Shown: positions 36,489 to 45,646 of the stretch, in pieces
Numbering within the stretch: the stretch's first letter is position 1
Layout: every line of letters begins with the position of its first letter
Origin: Candidatus Hydrothermarchaeum profundi
GTDB taxonomy: Archaea > Hydrothermarchaeota > Hydrothermarchaeia > Hydrothermarchaeales > Hydrothermarchaeaceae
Assembly (NCBI GenBank): GCA_002011125.2
Contig: MTMF02000009.1
Span: 648,889-712,888, forward strand
Reading direction: 5' to 3'
DNA: 64,000 nt
The notes under the pieces: generated by a model
Database searches by the model: none
What the model was told of the DNA's origin: nothing
The model's input: the letters and a program-made list of their open reading frames with translations, nothing else
Position numbers and translations under genes: made by a program

Positions 36489-36900
36489 TGTAATCCTCTA
36501 GAATCTTACCATGGTCAAAAGCTAGCTTTAAATTGGATATTTCTTCTATATTAAAAAATCTTGCATCCTCTGCGTCACTACCGGATTTTTCTTTACCTTT
36601 TGCTTTGGCGATATAGCATATAGATACTACATGTCCCCTAGGATCTCTTGAGGGATCGGAATAGACGCCGAGGAGACTTTCTACCTTCACATCTAGGCCT
36701 GTTTCTTCTTTAGCCTCTCTTATTGCAGCCTCTTCTGTGGTTTCTCCACACTCTACGAAGCCACCTGGAATAGCCCACTGCCCTTTGAACGGACTATTCT
36801 TTCTTTTTATAAGTAACACCTTATCATCTCTTTCAATGATTATATCTACTGTTAATGCTGGGGCTTCATGTCCGTTGCAGATACAGAAACAGCGTACCAT
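36445..36900 (-). CDS. Nudix hydrolase (ADP-ribose pyrophosphatase-like)
   Basis: A 151-residue Nudix enzyme. The Nudix box starts at GGFVECGETTEEAAIREA and ends KEETGL, with the catalytic acidic residues in place. The family cleaves nucleoside diphosphates linked to another moiety; ADP-ribose is the commonest archaeal substrate but cannot be proven here. A divergent pair with ppcA shares the upstream region. The 44-base overlap with tfs is longer than usual, suggesting coupling or a compact locus. The C-terminus is basic. Confidence 0.85.
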   Translation of the reverse strand: MVRCFCICNGHEAPALTVDIIIERDDKVLLIKRKNSPFKGQWAIPGGFVECGETTEEAAIREAKEETGLDVKVESLLGVYSDPSRDPRGHVVSICYIAKAKGKEKSGSDAEDARFFNIEEISNLKLAFDHGKILEDYNVLRKMRKSITSKR

Positions 36901-37036
36901 ATAGGTTCCTTTATTATTTAACTATAAAAGTTTGTGTAAGAGATTTTTCATCTATAACATAAGAAAACAAATATTAACGGTGCGGAAGTATTTCTAACTT
37001 AGTATTTTATAAAACCTAGATGATTGGAGGCAACTT

Positions 37037-38506
37037 ATGAGAAAGATACCTCGCTGTATGTCGACCCAGCATCCTGATAACGTGACGGTGCCTTTTTTCT
37101 CAGAGAATAGTGTTTTAGCGGGCGAGGACGAAATAAAAGAAGCTTACTATGTTTTCTCTTCGTTAGAGTGTGATGAGCAGATGTGGGATTTTGAGGGTAA
37201 AGAAGTAGACGCATTTGTCGTAAAGAAACTTTTTTCTAAGTATGAGCACTTTTTTAGGGATAAGATATTGGGCGAAGATGTATTTTTGACTTTTCGAGTT
37301 CCGAACCCTGAGGTAGAGAAGGCTGAGGCGAAGGTACTTTTGGAAACCTTGGAAAGCATTCCTCGTTGTTATGATGCTGCGAAGTTATTTTATGAAAGAG
37401 AGGTAATTCCGGTATTCGAAGTCATTTTGCCTATGACCACATCCTCTAGGGCTTTGAATAGGGTATACCATTTTTATAGGCGCTTTATCTCTGGGAGGCA
37501 GTGGGAATGTATCTCTAATGGTGATATCGAAGTTCATGAATGGATCGGGGATTTCAAGCCTGAGGAGATTAATGTGATACCTCTAATCGAGGATATGGAA
37601 CACCTTCTAAAGGCCCATACTATTGTCGGAGAATATGTTAAGGATAAAAGTCTTGAATATCAGCGGGTCTTCTTAGCAAGGAGCGATCCAGCCTTAAACT
37701 ATGGGCTAGTTAGCGCTGTTTTGTTAAATAAGATAGCGCTCCAAAGGCTGGCGGTGGTTGAAGAGGAAGAGAGCATACCCATATATCCTATTATCGGCGT
37801 TGGTGCAGCTCCCTTTAGAGGGAATTTTAGACCGGATTTAGTGGAAAATTGCCTTGCAGAGTATCCCAGTGTTCAAACTTTCACAATCCAGTCTGCCTTT
37901 AAGTATGATTTTTCAGAGCACGTTGTACGTAAGGGAGTGGAGCATATAAAGAAGGCTAAGAGGAGGAAACCTCTCCCGTTAGATGAAGAAAGATGTCTTG
38001 AACTTCTCACAAGGTTTTCATCTTCCTATATAATGCAGCTGAAAGATGTGGTTCCATTGGTAAGTGCTTTATCAAAGCATGTTCCCAGTAGAAGGGCTAG
38101 AAGACTGCATATAGGTCTGTTTGGGTACTCGAGAGAAGTTGAAGGCTTCCAGCTTCCTAGGGCTATTACGTTCTGCGCAGCATTATACTCTATGGGTCTA
38201 CCACCAGAGCTCTTGGGCATAAGCGCTTTAAGTGAAAAAGATTTGGACTACCTTTCTGAGGTTTATAAGAATTTTCATTCGGACATGGCTATGGCATTGA
38301 GGTATTTTAATAAGAACTCGCTCTCACTACTCCCAGATAGAGTTTCATCCAAGATTGAAGGAGTTTTAAGATTCTTCGATTACGAGGTCGATGAGGAACA
38401 TTCTAGGGCGGTTGACGATATTTTACAAAGTTTTAAAAGAGGTCAAACGGAGGTTCTCACGGAAAAAATAGCTAGAGCAGCATGGATAAGACATTTTCTT
38501 GGTTAG
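37037..38506 (+). CDS. ppcA: Archaeal-type phosphoenolpyruvate carboxylase
   Basis: A 489-residue enzyme of the archaeal PpcA type, about half the size of the bacterial form. It adds bicarbonate to PEP to give oxaloacetate. The family start MRKIPRCMSTQHPDNVTVPF is clear, and the length is the usual one. GGAGG lies directly before the ATG. It is divergent from the Nudix gene. With PEP synthase at 42.8-45.1 kb it allows pyruvate to PEP to oxaloacetate without pyruvate carboxylase. Confidence 0.93.
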   Translation: MRKIPRCMSTQHPDNVTVPFFSENSVLAGEDEIKEAYYVFSSLECDEQMWDFEGKEVDAFVVKKLFSKYEHFFRDKILGEDVFLTFRVPNPEVEKAEAKVLLETLESIPRCYDAAKLFYEREVIPVFEVILPMTTSSRALNRVYHFYRRFISGRQWECISNGDIEVHEWIGDFKPEEINVIPLIEDMEHLLKAHTIVGEYVKDKSLEYQRVFLARSDPALNYGLVSAVLLNKIALQRLAVVEEEESIPIYPIIGVGAAPFRGNFRPDLVENCLAEYPSVQTFTIQSAFKYDFSEHVVRKGVEHIKKAKRRKPLPLDEERCLELLTRFSSSYIMQLKDVVPLVSALSKHVPSRRARRLHIGLFGYSREVEGFQLPRAITFCAALYSMGLPPELLGISALSEKDLDYLSEVYKNFHSDMAMALRYFNKNSLSLLPDRVSSKIEGVLRFFDYEVDEEHSRAVDDILQSFKRGQTEVLTEKIARAAWIRHFLG

Positions 38507-38512
38507 TTTAAT

Positions 38513-38878
38513 CTAATTCTTCTCTCTTATATTTTTAAGCAAGTCTGCAAATCCTTCCACAGAGGATTTTCTAATGTTCTCAGCGTCGAGCTTGTTGGCA
38601 AGTATCCCGACACAGTCCTCTATACTAATTTTTCCCTCTATCCAGCCTTGGAAGATATAGCCCTCCGCGTAGTCAGCTAATCCATGCATATCGACTCGAG
38701 TACCAGCTAGGTCTCGCATCCCAGCTTCTATAATGGCCTCTCTTAAAATGTGGTTATGCACTCTTTTTCCTATAGGTTTTCCTGAAACCATTGATAGAGC
38801 TAGAGAATAGATAAGGTTTACAAAACTATCCCCCAAGCTAGAAAACTCTCTAACATCCTTTACCTTAAGCTTGAGCAT
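38513..38878 (-). CDS. Archaeal ribonuclease III-like helical protein
   Basis: A 121-residue protein with LGDSFVNLIYSLALSM and, later, RVDMHGLADYAEGYIF, the pattern of a compact archaeal RNase III-like family (PF11469 type). The fold is that of the RNase III endonuclease domain without a dsRNA-binding domain. The acidic residues may form a catalytic site, but activity in archaea is little studied. The ATG at 38878 overlaps the end of rpoL by 14 bases, putting it in an RNA-metabolism operon with csl4. Confidence 0.7.
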   Translation of the reverse strand: MLKLKVKDVREFSSLGDSFVNLIYSLALSMVSGKPIGKRVHNHILREAIIEAGMRDLAGTRVDMHGLADYAEGYIFQGWIEGKISIEDCVGILANKLDAENIRKSSVEGFADLLKNIREKN

Positions 38879-39347
38879 TAACCTTAGCCTCGGAAACAAC
38901 TCTTTGCAGGTCTTTTAAAGCTTCCTTTAGAATTATCCTTGGAATTGTATCCTTTGTGTAATCCAGTTTTTTTGCTTCTTTTATGTATTTTTCCAGCATT
39001 TTTTCAGTTATCCCTGTTTTTTCCGAAAGGGCTGTGACATCAGCCTTAAGTAAGGCATTAGCTGTGTCTATTCCTCCATCTTTTAGTTTTTTTTCCACTT
39101 TTGGGCCAATGCCTTTAACCTCGGTAAGTGGTACAATCCTCTCCGCTTTTTTGGGAAGAGGCTTATCTTTTGTCTTAATATAAATCTTTGGATTGCTTAG
39201 GAGGGGATGCTCAACCTTATATGATGCGAAAATCACATCTTTGTGTTTATTTAAAATATGGCGCAGAGCGTTGCAGAAAGTGTGGTCCTCTCCAATAAGC
39301 TCGAATTCCAGCTCGTTTTTACTTTCTTTAATAATTTTGATTTCCAT
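38865..39347 (-). CDS. rpoL: RNA polymerase subunit L with inserted helix-hairpin-helix domain
   Basis: A 160-residue protein with the RpoL/Rpb11 fold split in two. Residues 1-62 carry the core, including DHTFCNALRH and YKVEHPLLSNPKIYIKTK. Residues 133-160 carry the final helix, IPRIILKEALKDLQRVV. Between them, residues 72-128 form a helix-hairpin-helix module (LTEVKGIGPKVEKKLKDGG and a second hairpin). RpoL is normally about 90-100 residues, so the module is an insertion and not a tail. RpoL pairs with RpoD to start assembly of RNA polymerase. It sits between csl4 and the RNase III-like gene. Confidence 0.85.
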   Translation of the reverse strand: MEIKIIKESKNELEFELIGEDHTFCNALRHILNKHKDVIFASYKVEHPLLSNPKIYIKTKDKPLPKKAERIVPLTEVKGIGPKVEKKLKDGGIDTANALLKADVTALSEKTGITEKMLEKYIKEAKKLDYTKDTIPRIILKEALKDLQRVVSEAKVNAQA

Positions 39348-39358
39348 CGCAGATTCCT

Positions 39359-39928
39359 CTAGAGAGTTCCTTTCCCGTATTCTGATGATATCTTTCTATA
39401 AACTATTTGGTTGCAGTTACTGCATTTAAGCTTGTTGTTTATTTTTAAGAGAGGCATATTGCACTGGCTACAGTATCCCTTTATAACCCCTAATTCCTTT
39501 TCCACAGTGCTTAGAGCGAGAGGGGTTCTATCTGTATCAATTATCCTAGCTAGAATGATATCTCCGTGACCAAATTCCTTAGATAAATCAGGAACATAGC
39601 TATCCTTAGTCTTTGATATGTGTATGCTTCCTGAAACGCTACCGGATAGTTCTCGGTCAACACCCTTTATCTTGAGTATATCCACAATCGCAAACTGGGG
39701 TTTAATATCCACAATAGTTCCTACGATTATATCCCCTTTTTTAGGCACGGCAGGAGAGCTTGTTTTTGGTTCAACAGACATCTTCCTCTCTTTTAAATCT
39801 ATTTTTAGTGTCCCTGTTATAGAAGCGTATATTTTCCCATCTTCCTCATAAGTACCCTCTCCAGGTATAAATTCCTCTGCATATCCTACTTCCATGCCTG
39901 GTAAGACTAACTCTTCACTTTCAACCAT
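39359..39928 (-). CDS. csl4: Exosome RNA-binding subunit Csl4
   Basis: A 189-residue exosome cap subunit. The N-terminal domain opens ELVLPGMEVGYAEEFIPGEG. The middle S1-like RNA-binding domain begins KKGDIIVGTIVDIKPQFA, and the C-terminal zinc ribbon has CSQCN and CSNCN. It links the archaeal exosome to DnaG and to RNA. It overlaps no neighbour but lies between the METTL5-like gene (two-base gap) and rpoL, so transcription and RNA decay genes are co-transcribed. Confidence 0.92.
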   Translation of the reverse strand: MVESEELVLPGMEVGYAEEFIPGEGTYEEDGKIYASITGTLKIDLKERKMSVEPKTSSPAVPKKGDIIVGTIVDIKPQFAIVDILKIKGVDRELSGSVSGSIHISKTKDSYVPDLSKEFGHGDIILARIIDTDRTPLALSTVEKELGVIKGYCSQCNMPLLKINNKLKCSNCNQIVYRKISSEYGKGTL

Positions 39929-39930
39929 TT

Positions 39931-40533
39931 CTACTTCCTCCTTATTCTTAATACGATGACATTTATTTTTTTCAATTTTTTCCTATGGAACGCATACGTG
40001 TAGGGCAATTCGAATTCTAGCTTCATAGCCTCAGTTATTTCTCCACCTATATCTCTAATATATTCTTTGAGGAATCCCGAGGTTTCAGCTTTATGCATAG
40101 AGTATGTTATCATTCCAAGTTCCAAGGCTTTTTCTAGGAATACTCGGTCGGCACCTCTTCTTTTAACCCCGAAAGGGGGATTTTGAAATACTGTGTCGCA
40201 TTCTCCCTTTATATCCTTTACGTTGGATTTAACCCATTTCACGTTTACACCAAGGTTAGCGGAATTGTGGGATGCTATCTTTAGAGCTTCTTCATCTATA
40301 TCGACTCCCGTAATCTCCTTGGCCCCTAGGAGCGCACAGCCGATCGCAAGCCGGCCTGTGCCGCAACCTAGATCATATATCCTCTTATCTTTTATGTCTC
40401 CTTTCATGTACGCTAGATATAGTATCTCAGCTGCAGCCTTTGAAGGTATCGTGTATTGCTCTAAGACAGCTTTTGGGCTTTCAAACGCTTTACATTTCTC
40501 CAGCAGAATCTCAAGCCTCTTTTTAGTGAGCAT
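39931..40533 (-). CDS. METTL5-like rRNA adenine methyltransferase
   Basis: A 200-residue class I methyltransferase with SAM motif YDLGCGTGRLAIG, acidic strand-two end TGVDID, and catalytic NPPF in FQNPPFGVKRRGADR. The N-P-P-F motif marks N6-adenine or related amino methylation, and the sequence matches the archaeal METTL5 group, whose human member modifies an adenine in small-subunit rRNA. A C-terminal basic tail fits RNA binding. It is the first gene of the operon with csl4 and rpoL. Confidence 0.82.
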   Translation of the reverse strand: MLTKKRLEILLEKCKAFESPKAVLEQYTIPSKAAAEILYLAYMKGDIKDKRIYDLGCGTGRLAIGCALLGAKEITGVDIDEEALKIASHNSANLGVNVKWVKSNVKDIKGECDTVFQNPPFGVKRRGADRVFLEKALELGMITYSMHKAETSGFLKEYIRDIGGEITEAMKLEFELPYTYAFHRKKLKKINVIVLRIRRK

Positions 40534-40652
40534 AATAGTTAACTTAGAGGGTTGTAGTGAATATAGTTTTATGCGACGGTAGAAAGTCTTCGCGCTTTTT
40601 CTAGCTGTTGATATAGCGGCAGACTACTGTAAGTATTCAATAATAAAACGGT

Positions 40653-41642
40653 TTATCCTATTTGATCTATTCGGTAGTCTTCCCAGCTTTCTTCTCCAAG
40701 TAGGACTTCTACTTCAAATGGTGTAAGCATGGGTTGCTGATACCTTGCTGCATCGTCGATCGCAATCCTCGGACAGGCTGTGTTAACGAGAGCATCAAGC
40801 TTCCGGAATGAGATAAGGTGTTCTGGTGTTATCTCCCGCAGCGATATGAGATAAGCCCTTTTACCTTTTTCTTCCAGTTTCTTTTTTAGCTTCAAGGCTA
40901 ATTGAACCCTCATTTGCCCTCTCTTTTCTCCAATAATGATCCCGAATGTATTAGCATCTTTAGCTTTTGCTATCCTCACGTATCTCTGGCGTAGAATTTT
41001 TTCCTTGAATTCATCCAGTTTTCTAACTTCACCTAGTATGGGGTCGAGAGCAAGAGTTGGCTTCTTGGTAGCTAGGCAGACCCCAAGAGGATGAAAGTTT
41101 CCGCTACCGATATAAAGAAAGCAGTCCACTTTATCTGCGATATCAGTTGCAGTCGTAAAGGAACATCCCAGTACCTGTCCAGGATATTTTACTCTACCTC
41201 CTGCTTTTCCTATGTGCACTTCAAATCCCTTGCTCACTAAAAATTCCTTTACTTCAGCTAGAATGTTGATATGTTGCACCGTACTAACAAGCCCAATTCT
41301 TGCGGGAAAGAGGTGGAGATTTTCTTCAATCAATTTCAATATGTTACTCCGTAAGTTAATCTCTATATAATAGACCGGTATAGAAGTATTTTTCAATATT
41401 TGTGAGTGACCAAAATGGAAGAGGCCATCACATCCGATGTTTTTCATTTCTTCATCAGCGAGATCGCAAGAGCCATAGCATGGATCGGAGGATATCACTA
41501 CTAGGCAGCCGGTCATAGAGGATATTTCGTCAGCAACTCTTACGGCGTGGTCTTTTATGCCCTCAGGGAACTGTAAGCCAACCATCCTATAGTTGTTCTC
41601 CTTTATTATCCGGCTAATGCGTTCTATTTCAAAATCATACAT
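40653..41642 (-). CDS. dph2: Diphthamide synthase Dph2 (radical SAM-like Fe-S enzyme)
   Basis: A 329-residue homodimeric enzyme that transfers the 3-amino-3-carboxypropyl group of SAM to a His of elongation factor 2. The first cluster Cys is in SSDPCYGSCDLAD; the others expected for the [4Fe-4S] site are in LGCSFTTAT and NTACPRIAIDD. The length is normal for archaeal Dph2. It follows mfnA after two bases. Confidence 0.92.
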   Translation of the reverse strand: MYDFEIERISRIIKENNYRMVGLQFPEGIKDHAVRVADEISSMTGCLVVISSDPCYGSCDLADEEMKNIGCDGLFHFGHSQILKNTSIPVYYIEINLRSNILKLIEENLHLFPARIGLVSTVQHINILAEVKEFLVSKGFEVHIGKAGGRVKYPGQVLGCSFTTATDIADKVDCFLYIGSGNFHPLGVCLATKKPTLALDPILGEVRKLDEFKEKILRQRYVRIAKAKDANTFGIIIGEKRGQMRVQLALKLKKKLEEKGKRAYLISLREITPEHLISFRKLDALVNTACPRIAIDDAARYQQPMLTPFEVEVLLGEESWEDYRIDQIG

Positions 41643-41644
41643 AT

Positions 41645-42784
41645 TTATCTTTTTAAAATATCCTTCAAATCTTCTATGAATTGTATGATATTCTCTTCTC
41701 TAATATGGGGCATGATAACAAGCCTAATTTCCCCGCTTCTCGTCCTCGAAGTGACCCATCCTTTCTCTGCGAGTTTCTGAGAGATAATGTCTGCCTTATT
41801 ATGATTAAAAACAAGGATATTCATAGTGGGCTTTAAAACATCCATTCCCAACTCTTTAAGTTCATTATAGAGAAGAATAGTTCTATCCATGCATTTTTTC
41901 ACATTATCTCTGTAGCCCTTTTTTCCGAGTAGCTTCAATAAAGAAAAAGTAGTAGCTGCTGATGCTCCACTTCTAGTTCCTAATATAGTATGTTGAACTT
42001 TTTCAGTCAAATATGGTGCTTCTGTTTCGATGTATTTTAACAATTCTCTGTTTCTAAAAAGTATACCTCCGCTTGGGATTACAGATAGGCCCATCTTATG
42101 AGGGTCTATAGTTATTGATGACACTCCTCTGAGTGAAAAATCGAACTTTCTTACCTCATATCCTAGATCTCTAAGAAAGGGTATCACAAATCCTCCAAAT
42201 GCAGCGTCTACGTGAAGGTATATCCCCTCGTTTAAAGCTATTTCCGATAAAGCCTCTACGTCATCTATAGTCCCATACTCTGTGCTCCCGGCAGAAGCTA
42301 CTATTGCAACAGTTTTCTCCCCTATATTTTTCTTTACATCATTAATGTCAACTGATCTATCCTTTTTATTCCTAGCTTTTATCAACTTCATTCCAAGCAA
42401 ATTAGATGCTTTTTCTAAGGAAAAGTGGGCACCTTCTGATACTACTACTTCAGGTTTTTCTTTACCAGCTTTATTTCTAGCAACCCACAGAGCCATTAGG
42501 TTAGCTTCTGTACCCCCAGACACTATGAATCCACAAGCATCCTTATTGCTTAATAGTGATCCGAGCAACTTTATGCTTTGATCTTCCAATTCTTTAGTTC
42601 CCTTAAAAAGGCCCGCATCTCCTAGGTTAGTTTCCAGAAAAAAACGGTAGACTTTTCTCGCAAATATATGAGGCATAGTGCACATAGAACTCAGTATCTT
42701 ACCATCCGAATATTTCAAATCTTTACGCCTACTAAGCCCTAATATTTTCAGAACTTCTTTTTCGCTGATCCCGTCTTCTTGCAT
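41645..42784 (-). CDS. mfnA: Tyrosine/aspartate decarboxylase MfnA
   Basis: A 379-residue PLP-dependent group II decarboxylase. The PLP Lys is in the motif DPHKMG, with the usual upstream VDAAFGGF. In methanogens the enzyme makes tyramine for methanofuran; in other archaea it decarboxylates aspartate to beta-alanine for coenzyme A. No methanogenesis genes are in this window, so the second role is at least as likely. It lies 28 bases after ppsA and two before dph2. Confidence 0.88.
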   Translation of the reverse strand: MQEDGISEKEVLKILGLSRRKDLKYSDGKILSSMCTMPHIFARKVYRFFLETNLGDAGLFKGTKELEDQSIKLLGSLLSNKDACGFIVSGGTEANLMALWVARNKAGKEKPEVVVSEGAHFSLEKASNLLGMKLIKARNKKDRSVDINDVKKNIGEKTVAIVASAGSTEYGTIDDVEALSEIALNEGIYLHVDAAFGGFVIPFLRDLGYEVRKFDFSLRGVSSITIDPHKMGLSVIPSGGILFRNRELLKYIETEAPYLTEKVQHTILGTRSGASAATTFSLLKLLGKKGYRDNVKKCMDRTILLYNELKELGMDVLKPTMNILVFNHNKADIISQKLAEKGWVTSRTRSGEIRLVIMPHIREENIIQFIEDLKDILKR

Positions 42785-42812
42785 TATAGACCTCTACTGG
42801 GATATGTGTTTT

Positions 42813-45122
42813 TTATCTCTCTAAAGCTTTCTCTAGAAGGATCTTTTGCTCTATACTTGCAACCAGTTTTTTAACTGCAATGGCGGTATCAGGATTGACG
42901 GACATCGAATCTATACCTGCGCGAACCAGAAATTCACAGGCAGAGTAGCTTATAGATGGAAGCTGTCCACATATTGAAACGGTTGCACCATTTGCGTGTG
43001 CCTTCTCTATAAGTATTTGCATAGCTTTTCTTAATGAAGGATCATCTGCACCATACTTCTCTGCCAATATCTCATTATCTCTATCAGCTCCTAAGACCAG
43101 CATTAAAAGATCATTACTACCTATTGAGAACCCCATCGCACCTGCTTTAATGAAATCTTCCGCTAGAAGCACATTCGAGGGAACTTCAGCCATTACCCAC
43201 AGCTTGAAATCGTCACTAGGCTTCAATCCTTCCTCTTCGAGCAACTTCTTAACCTGCGCGAACTCTTCAACGGTCCTGCAAAACGGTACCATGACCCACA
43301 GGTTTGTTAGTCCCATTTCTTGCCTAATTTTTTTAACCGCCTTTACTTCCAGTTTAAATGCAGGCGCATATCGAGGATCAGTATACCGGGCAGCGCCTCT
43401 GAAGCCGATTAAAGGATTACTCTCCACTATTACGCTTTCATACTTATCCCCCCCCTTCAGCTTGGCGTATTCATTTGTCTTAAAATCACTAAAACGAAGT
43501 ACAACTGGCCGGGGGTAGAAGGCCCTGCAGAATGTAGCTATACCCTCTGCTAGCTTTTCTACGAATTCTTCTCCTCTACCCTCATCTATCATATGCATAG
43601 GATGTTCTCTTATATAGTCGTTTATTATAAACTCCATTCTAAGAAGTCCCACACCGTCTACAGGGAGTTTTGCAACCTTCTCAGCGAGCTCAGGCTCACC
43701 TAGGTTAACGTATATCTTAGTGCCTGTGATTGGGGCGATTTCGGATATAGCAGGAGTAATAGCCGCTTCTTCAGTTTTTTTCTCAACTAATTCTTCGACT
43801 ACCCCCTTATATACTACTCCTCTATGGGCATCTACTGTTACATAATCCCCTGTTTTAAGCACCTTAGTAGCATTTTTAGTACCAACTATACAGGGTATTT
43901 GCAGTTCTCTGCTTACTATTGCTGCATGGCAGGTTAGCCCCCCGCTATCAGTTATTATGGCTATACTTTTTTTCATCGCTGGCACCCAGTCTGGTGAGGT
44001 CATTTCAGTAACTAGTATCTCGCCTTTACGAAATTCAGATATTCTATCTGCAGATTCGATTACGTGGACTTTACCTGCCACAGTTCCAGGAGAAGCTGCG
44101 AGACCCTTCAATAGAATCTCTTTATCCTCAGTCTTTTCAGCTTCGAGTTCACTTTCATCTTTGTAGAATACGGTTATAGGCCGTGATTGAAGAAGGTAAA
44201 TATCACCGCTTTCTATAGCCCACTCTATATCTTGTGGAAAATCATAATGTTCTTCTACTTTTTTCCCTAAACGAGCAATCGCTTTAATTTCCTCTTCGGT
44301 TAGAACCTGAGCGTTCGCCTTATCCTTAGGCACTTTAACTTTGACTGTTTTACCAGTTTTTTTGTCTCGAACAAACATTACTTCTTTCCGTGAAATTTCT
44401 TTTTCCAAGATTTCACCGTTTTCTTTATCAACTACATAATGATCAGGTGTCACCGTTCCAGAAACAACACCTTCACCGAGGCCCCAGCCCCCCTCTATCA
44501 CTATTTTATTTTTATCTCCTGTAGCTGGGTGTACAGTAAACATGACTCCTGCTTTTTCGGAGTTAATCATCTTTTGAACAACGACAGCTATCAGCACCTT
44601 TTCATGAGGGAAGCCCTGTTTCTCTCTATAAAATATGGCTCTTGGGGTAAAAAGGGAGGACCAACATTTATGAACAGATTCTAAAAGGTTGTCTTTTGTT
44701 ATATTCAAAAAAGTTTCCTGCTGTCCTGCAAAGCTGGCATTAGGCAAGTCTTCCGCTGTTGCAGAGCTTCGTACCGCTACAAACTCTTTTTTTGTCCCTG
44801 TTAGCTTGCAAAGCTTATCGTAGCTACTGATAATTTTCTTCTGCAGATCCTTAGGCATTTCTGCTTTTAATATTATCTCACGTATTTTTTTGGAAGCGTT
44901 ATCCAGTTCCCCAGAATCGTCTACATTAGTCTTCTTTAGAACGTCCATTATTTGTTCGTAGATACCTCTTTCTTTCAGGAATCTTTTATAAGCTTCAGCG
45001 GTAACCACAAAGCCCGGCGGAACAGGTAAACCCGCCCGAGTCATTTCTCCAAGATTAGCTCCTTTCCCTCCAGCTATTCCAACGTCGTCTTTATTAAGCT
45101 CATTAAACCATACTACCTCCAT
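42813..45122 (-). CDS. ppsA: Phosphoenolpyruvate synthase (pyruvate, water dikinase)
   Basis: A 769-residue enzyme converting pyruvate and ATP to PEP, AMP and phosphate. Domains in order are the ATP-grasp N-terminal domain (about 15-330), the swivelling phospho-His domain with His399 in GGLTCHAAIVS, and the C-terminal PEP-binding TIM barrel (about 455-760) with CGQLPS near its end. GGAGGAG precedes the ATG. It follows the HTH regulator gene by six bases, so the regulator and its likely target are in one operon. Confidence 0.94.
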   Translation of the reverse strand: MEVVWFNELNKDDVGIAGGKGANLGEMTRAGLPVPPGFVVTAEAYKRFLKERGIYEQIMDVLKKTNVDDSGELDNASKKIREIILKAEMPKDLQKKIISSYDKLCKLTGTKKEFVAVRSSATAEDLPNASFAGQQETFLNITKDNLLESVHKCWSSLFTPRAIFYREKQGFPHEKVLIAVVVQKMINSEKAGVMFTVHPATGDKNKIVIEGGWGLGEGVVSGTVTPDHYVVDKENGEILEKEISRKEVMFVRDKKTGKTVKVKVPKDKANAQVLTEEEIKAIARLGKKVEEHYDFPQDIEWAIESGDIYLLQSRPITVFYKDESELEAEKTEDKEILLKGLAASPGTVAGKVHVIESADRISEFRKGEILVTEMTSPDWVPAMKKSIAIITDSGGLTCHAAIVSRELQIPCIVGTKNATKVLKTGDYVTVDAHRGVVYKGVVEELVEKKTEEAAITPAISEIAPITGTKIYVNLGEPELAEKVAKLPVDGVGLLRMEFIINDYIREHPMHMIDEGRGEEFVEKLAEGIATFCRAFYPRPVVLRFSDFKTNEYAKLKGGDKYESVIVESNPLIGFRGAARYTDPRYAPAFKLEVKAVKKIRQEMGLTNLWVMVPFCRTVEEFAQVKKLLEEEGLKPSDDFKLWVMAEVPSNVLLAEDFIKAGAMGFSIGSNDLLMLVLGADRDNEILAEKYGADDPSLRKAMQILIEKAHANGATVSICGQLPSISYSACEFLVRAGIDSMSVNPDTAIAVKKLVASIEQKILLEKALER

Positions 45123-45128
45123 TTGTTT

Positions 45129-45563
45129 TCACGCTCCTCCTTTTATTCTCTTTATAATTTTATTTCGAGATTTTTGATATCCTCTGATGCCTATTTCGAA
45201 TATCAGTTTAAGATCATTTGGGGGTATTTTTAGATACACAGCGAGCATTGAAGTAGGGATAACGGCTGGATTTTTACCTTTTATTATAGAAACCTCCTCT
45301 AGGGCTTGTAAATCTCTTATAATTTTAGCCGCAGCCGCAATTTTTGAGAACTTTTTAACGAATTCGAAGGTAGGGGTTATGGCTCCACCTTCAATCCTTG
45401 ATATAGTTTCTCTCCTAAGTTTTACTAGGGTACCTAGGTCTTCCTGGGTCATTCCTAGAATCTTTCTGATATTCCTAATTTCCCTATTCGGATTTCTAGC
45501 TGAAACGATCCTACCTCCAATCTCTCGGAAATATTTCGTGAACTCTTCATCAATATTATACAT
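45129..45563 (-). CDS. XRE-type HTH transcriptional regulator upstream of ppsA
   Basis: A 144-residue protein. Residues about 28-76 are an XRE-type helix-turn-helix (IRKILGMTQEDLGTLVKLRRETISRIEGG). The rest has a helical C-terminal part that could bind an effector or dimerise. It is co-transcribed with ppsA and lies downstream of a perfect 10-bp-arm palindrome, which is a good candidate for autoregulation. Archaeal members of this family (two conserved helical regions and a short basic tail) have no defined ligand that I can name. Confidence 0.8.
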   Translation of the reverse strand: MYNIDEEFTKYFREIGGRIVSARNPNREIRNIRKILGMTQEDLGTLVKLRRETISRIEGGAITPTFEFVKKFSKIAAAAKIIRDLQALEEVSIIKGKNPAVIPTSMLAVYLKIPPNDLKLIFEIGIRGYQKSRNKIIKRIKGGA

Positions 45564-45607
45564 TCTCCCAAATTCCTAGTTGATGCGGGAGATTAATATT
45601 TGGACAA

Positions 45608-45617
45608 GTATAAATAA
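45608..45617 (-). promoter_or_regulatory. TATA box of the regulator-ppsA operon
   Basis: On the minus strand TTATTTATAC lies 45-54 bases before the regulator ATG, placing the transcript start near 45585. The palindrome at 45619-45643 lies directly upstream of it, in the position of an activator or of a repressor that blocks factor B. Confidence 0.6.
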
Positions 45618-45618
45618 C

Positions 45619-45643
45619 TTTTGTTACGCAATACGTAACAAAA
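45619..45643. promoter_or_regulatory. Perfect 25-bp palindrome, candidate operator
   Basis: TTTTGTTACG and CGTAACAAAA are exact reverse complements of ten bases each, separated by CAATA. The site lies between the L10e stop and the TATA box of the regulator-ppsA operon. A 3' stem-loop for the L10e transcript is an alternative, since a T-run precedes it directly after that stop. The position next to a TATA box and the XRE regulator favours an operator. Confidence 0.65.
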
Positions 45644-45646
45644 AAA

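Noticed and set aside
41645..42784. mfnA as proof of methanogenesis
   Set aside because: The enzyme is widespread in non-methanogens as an aspartate decarboxylase, and no methanogenesis gene is present here.
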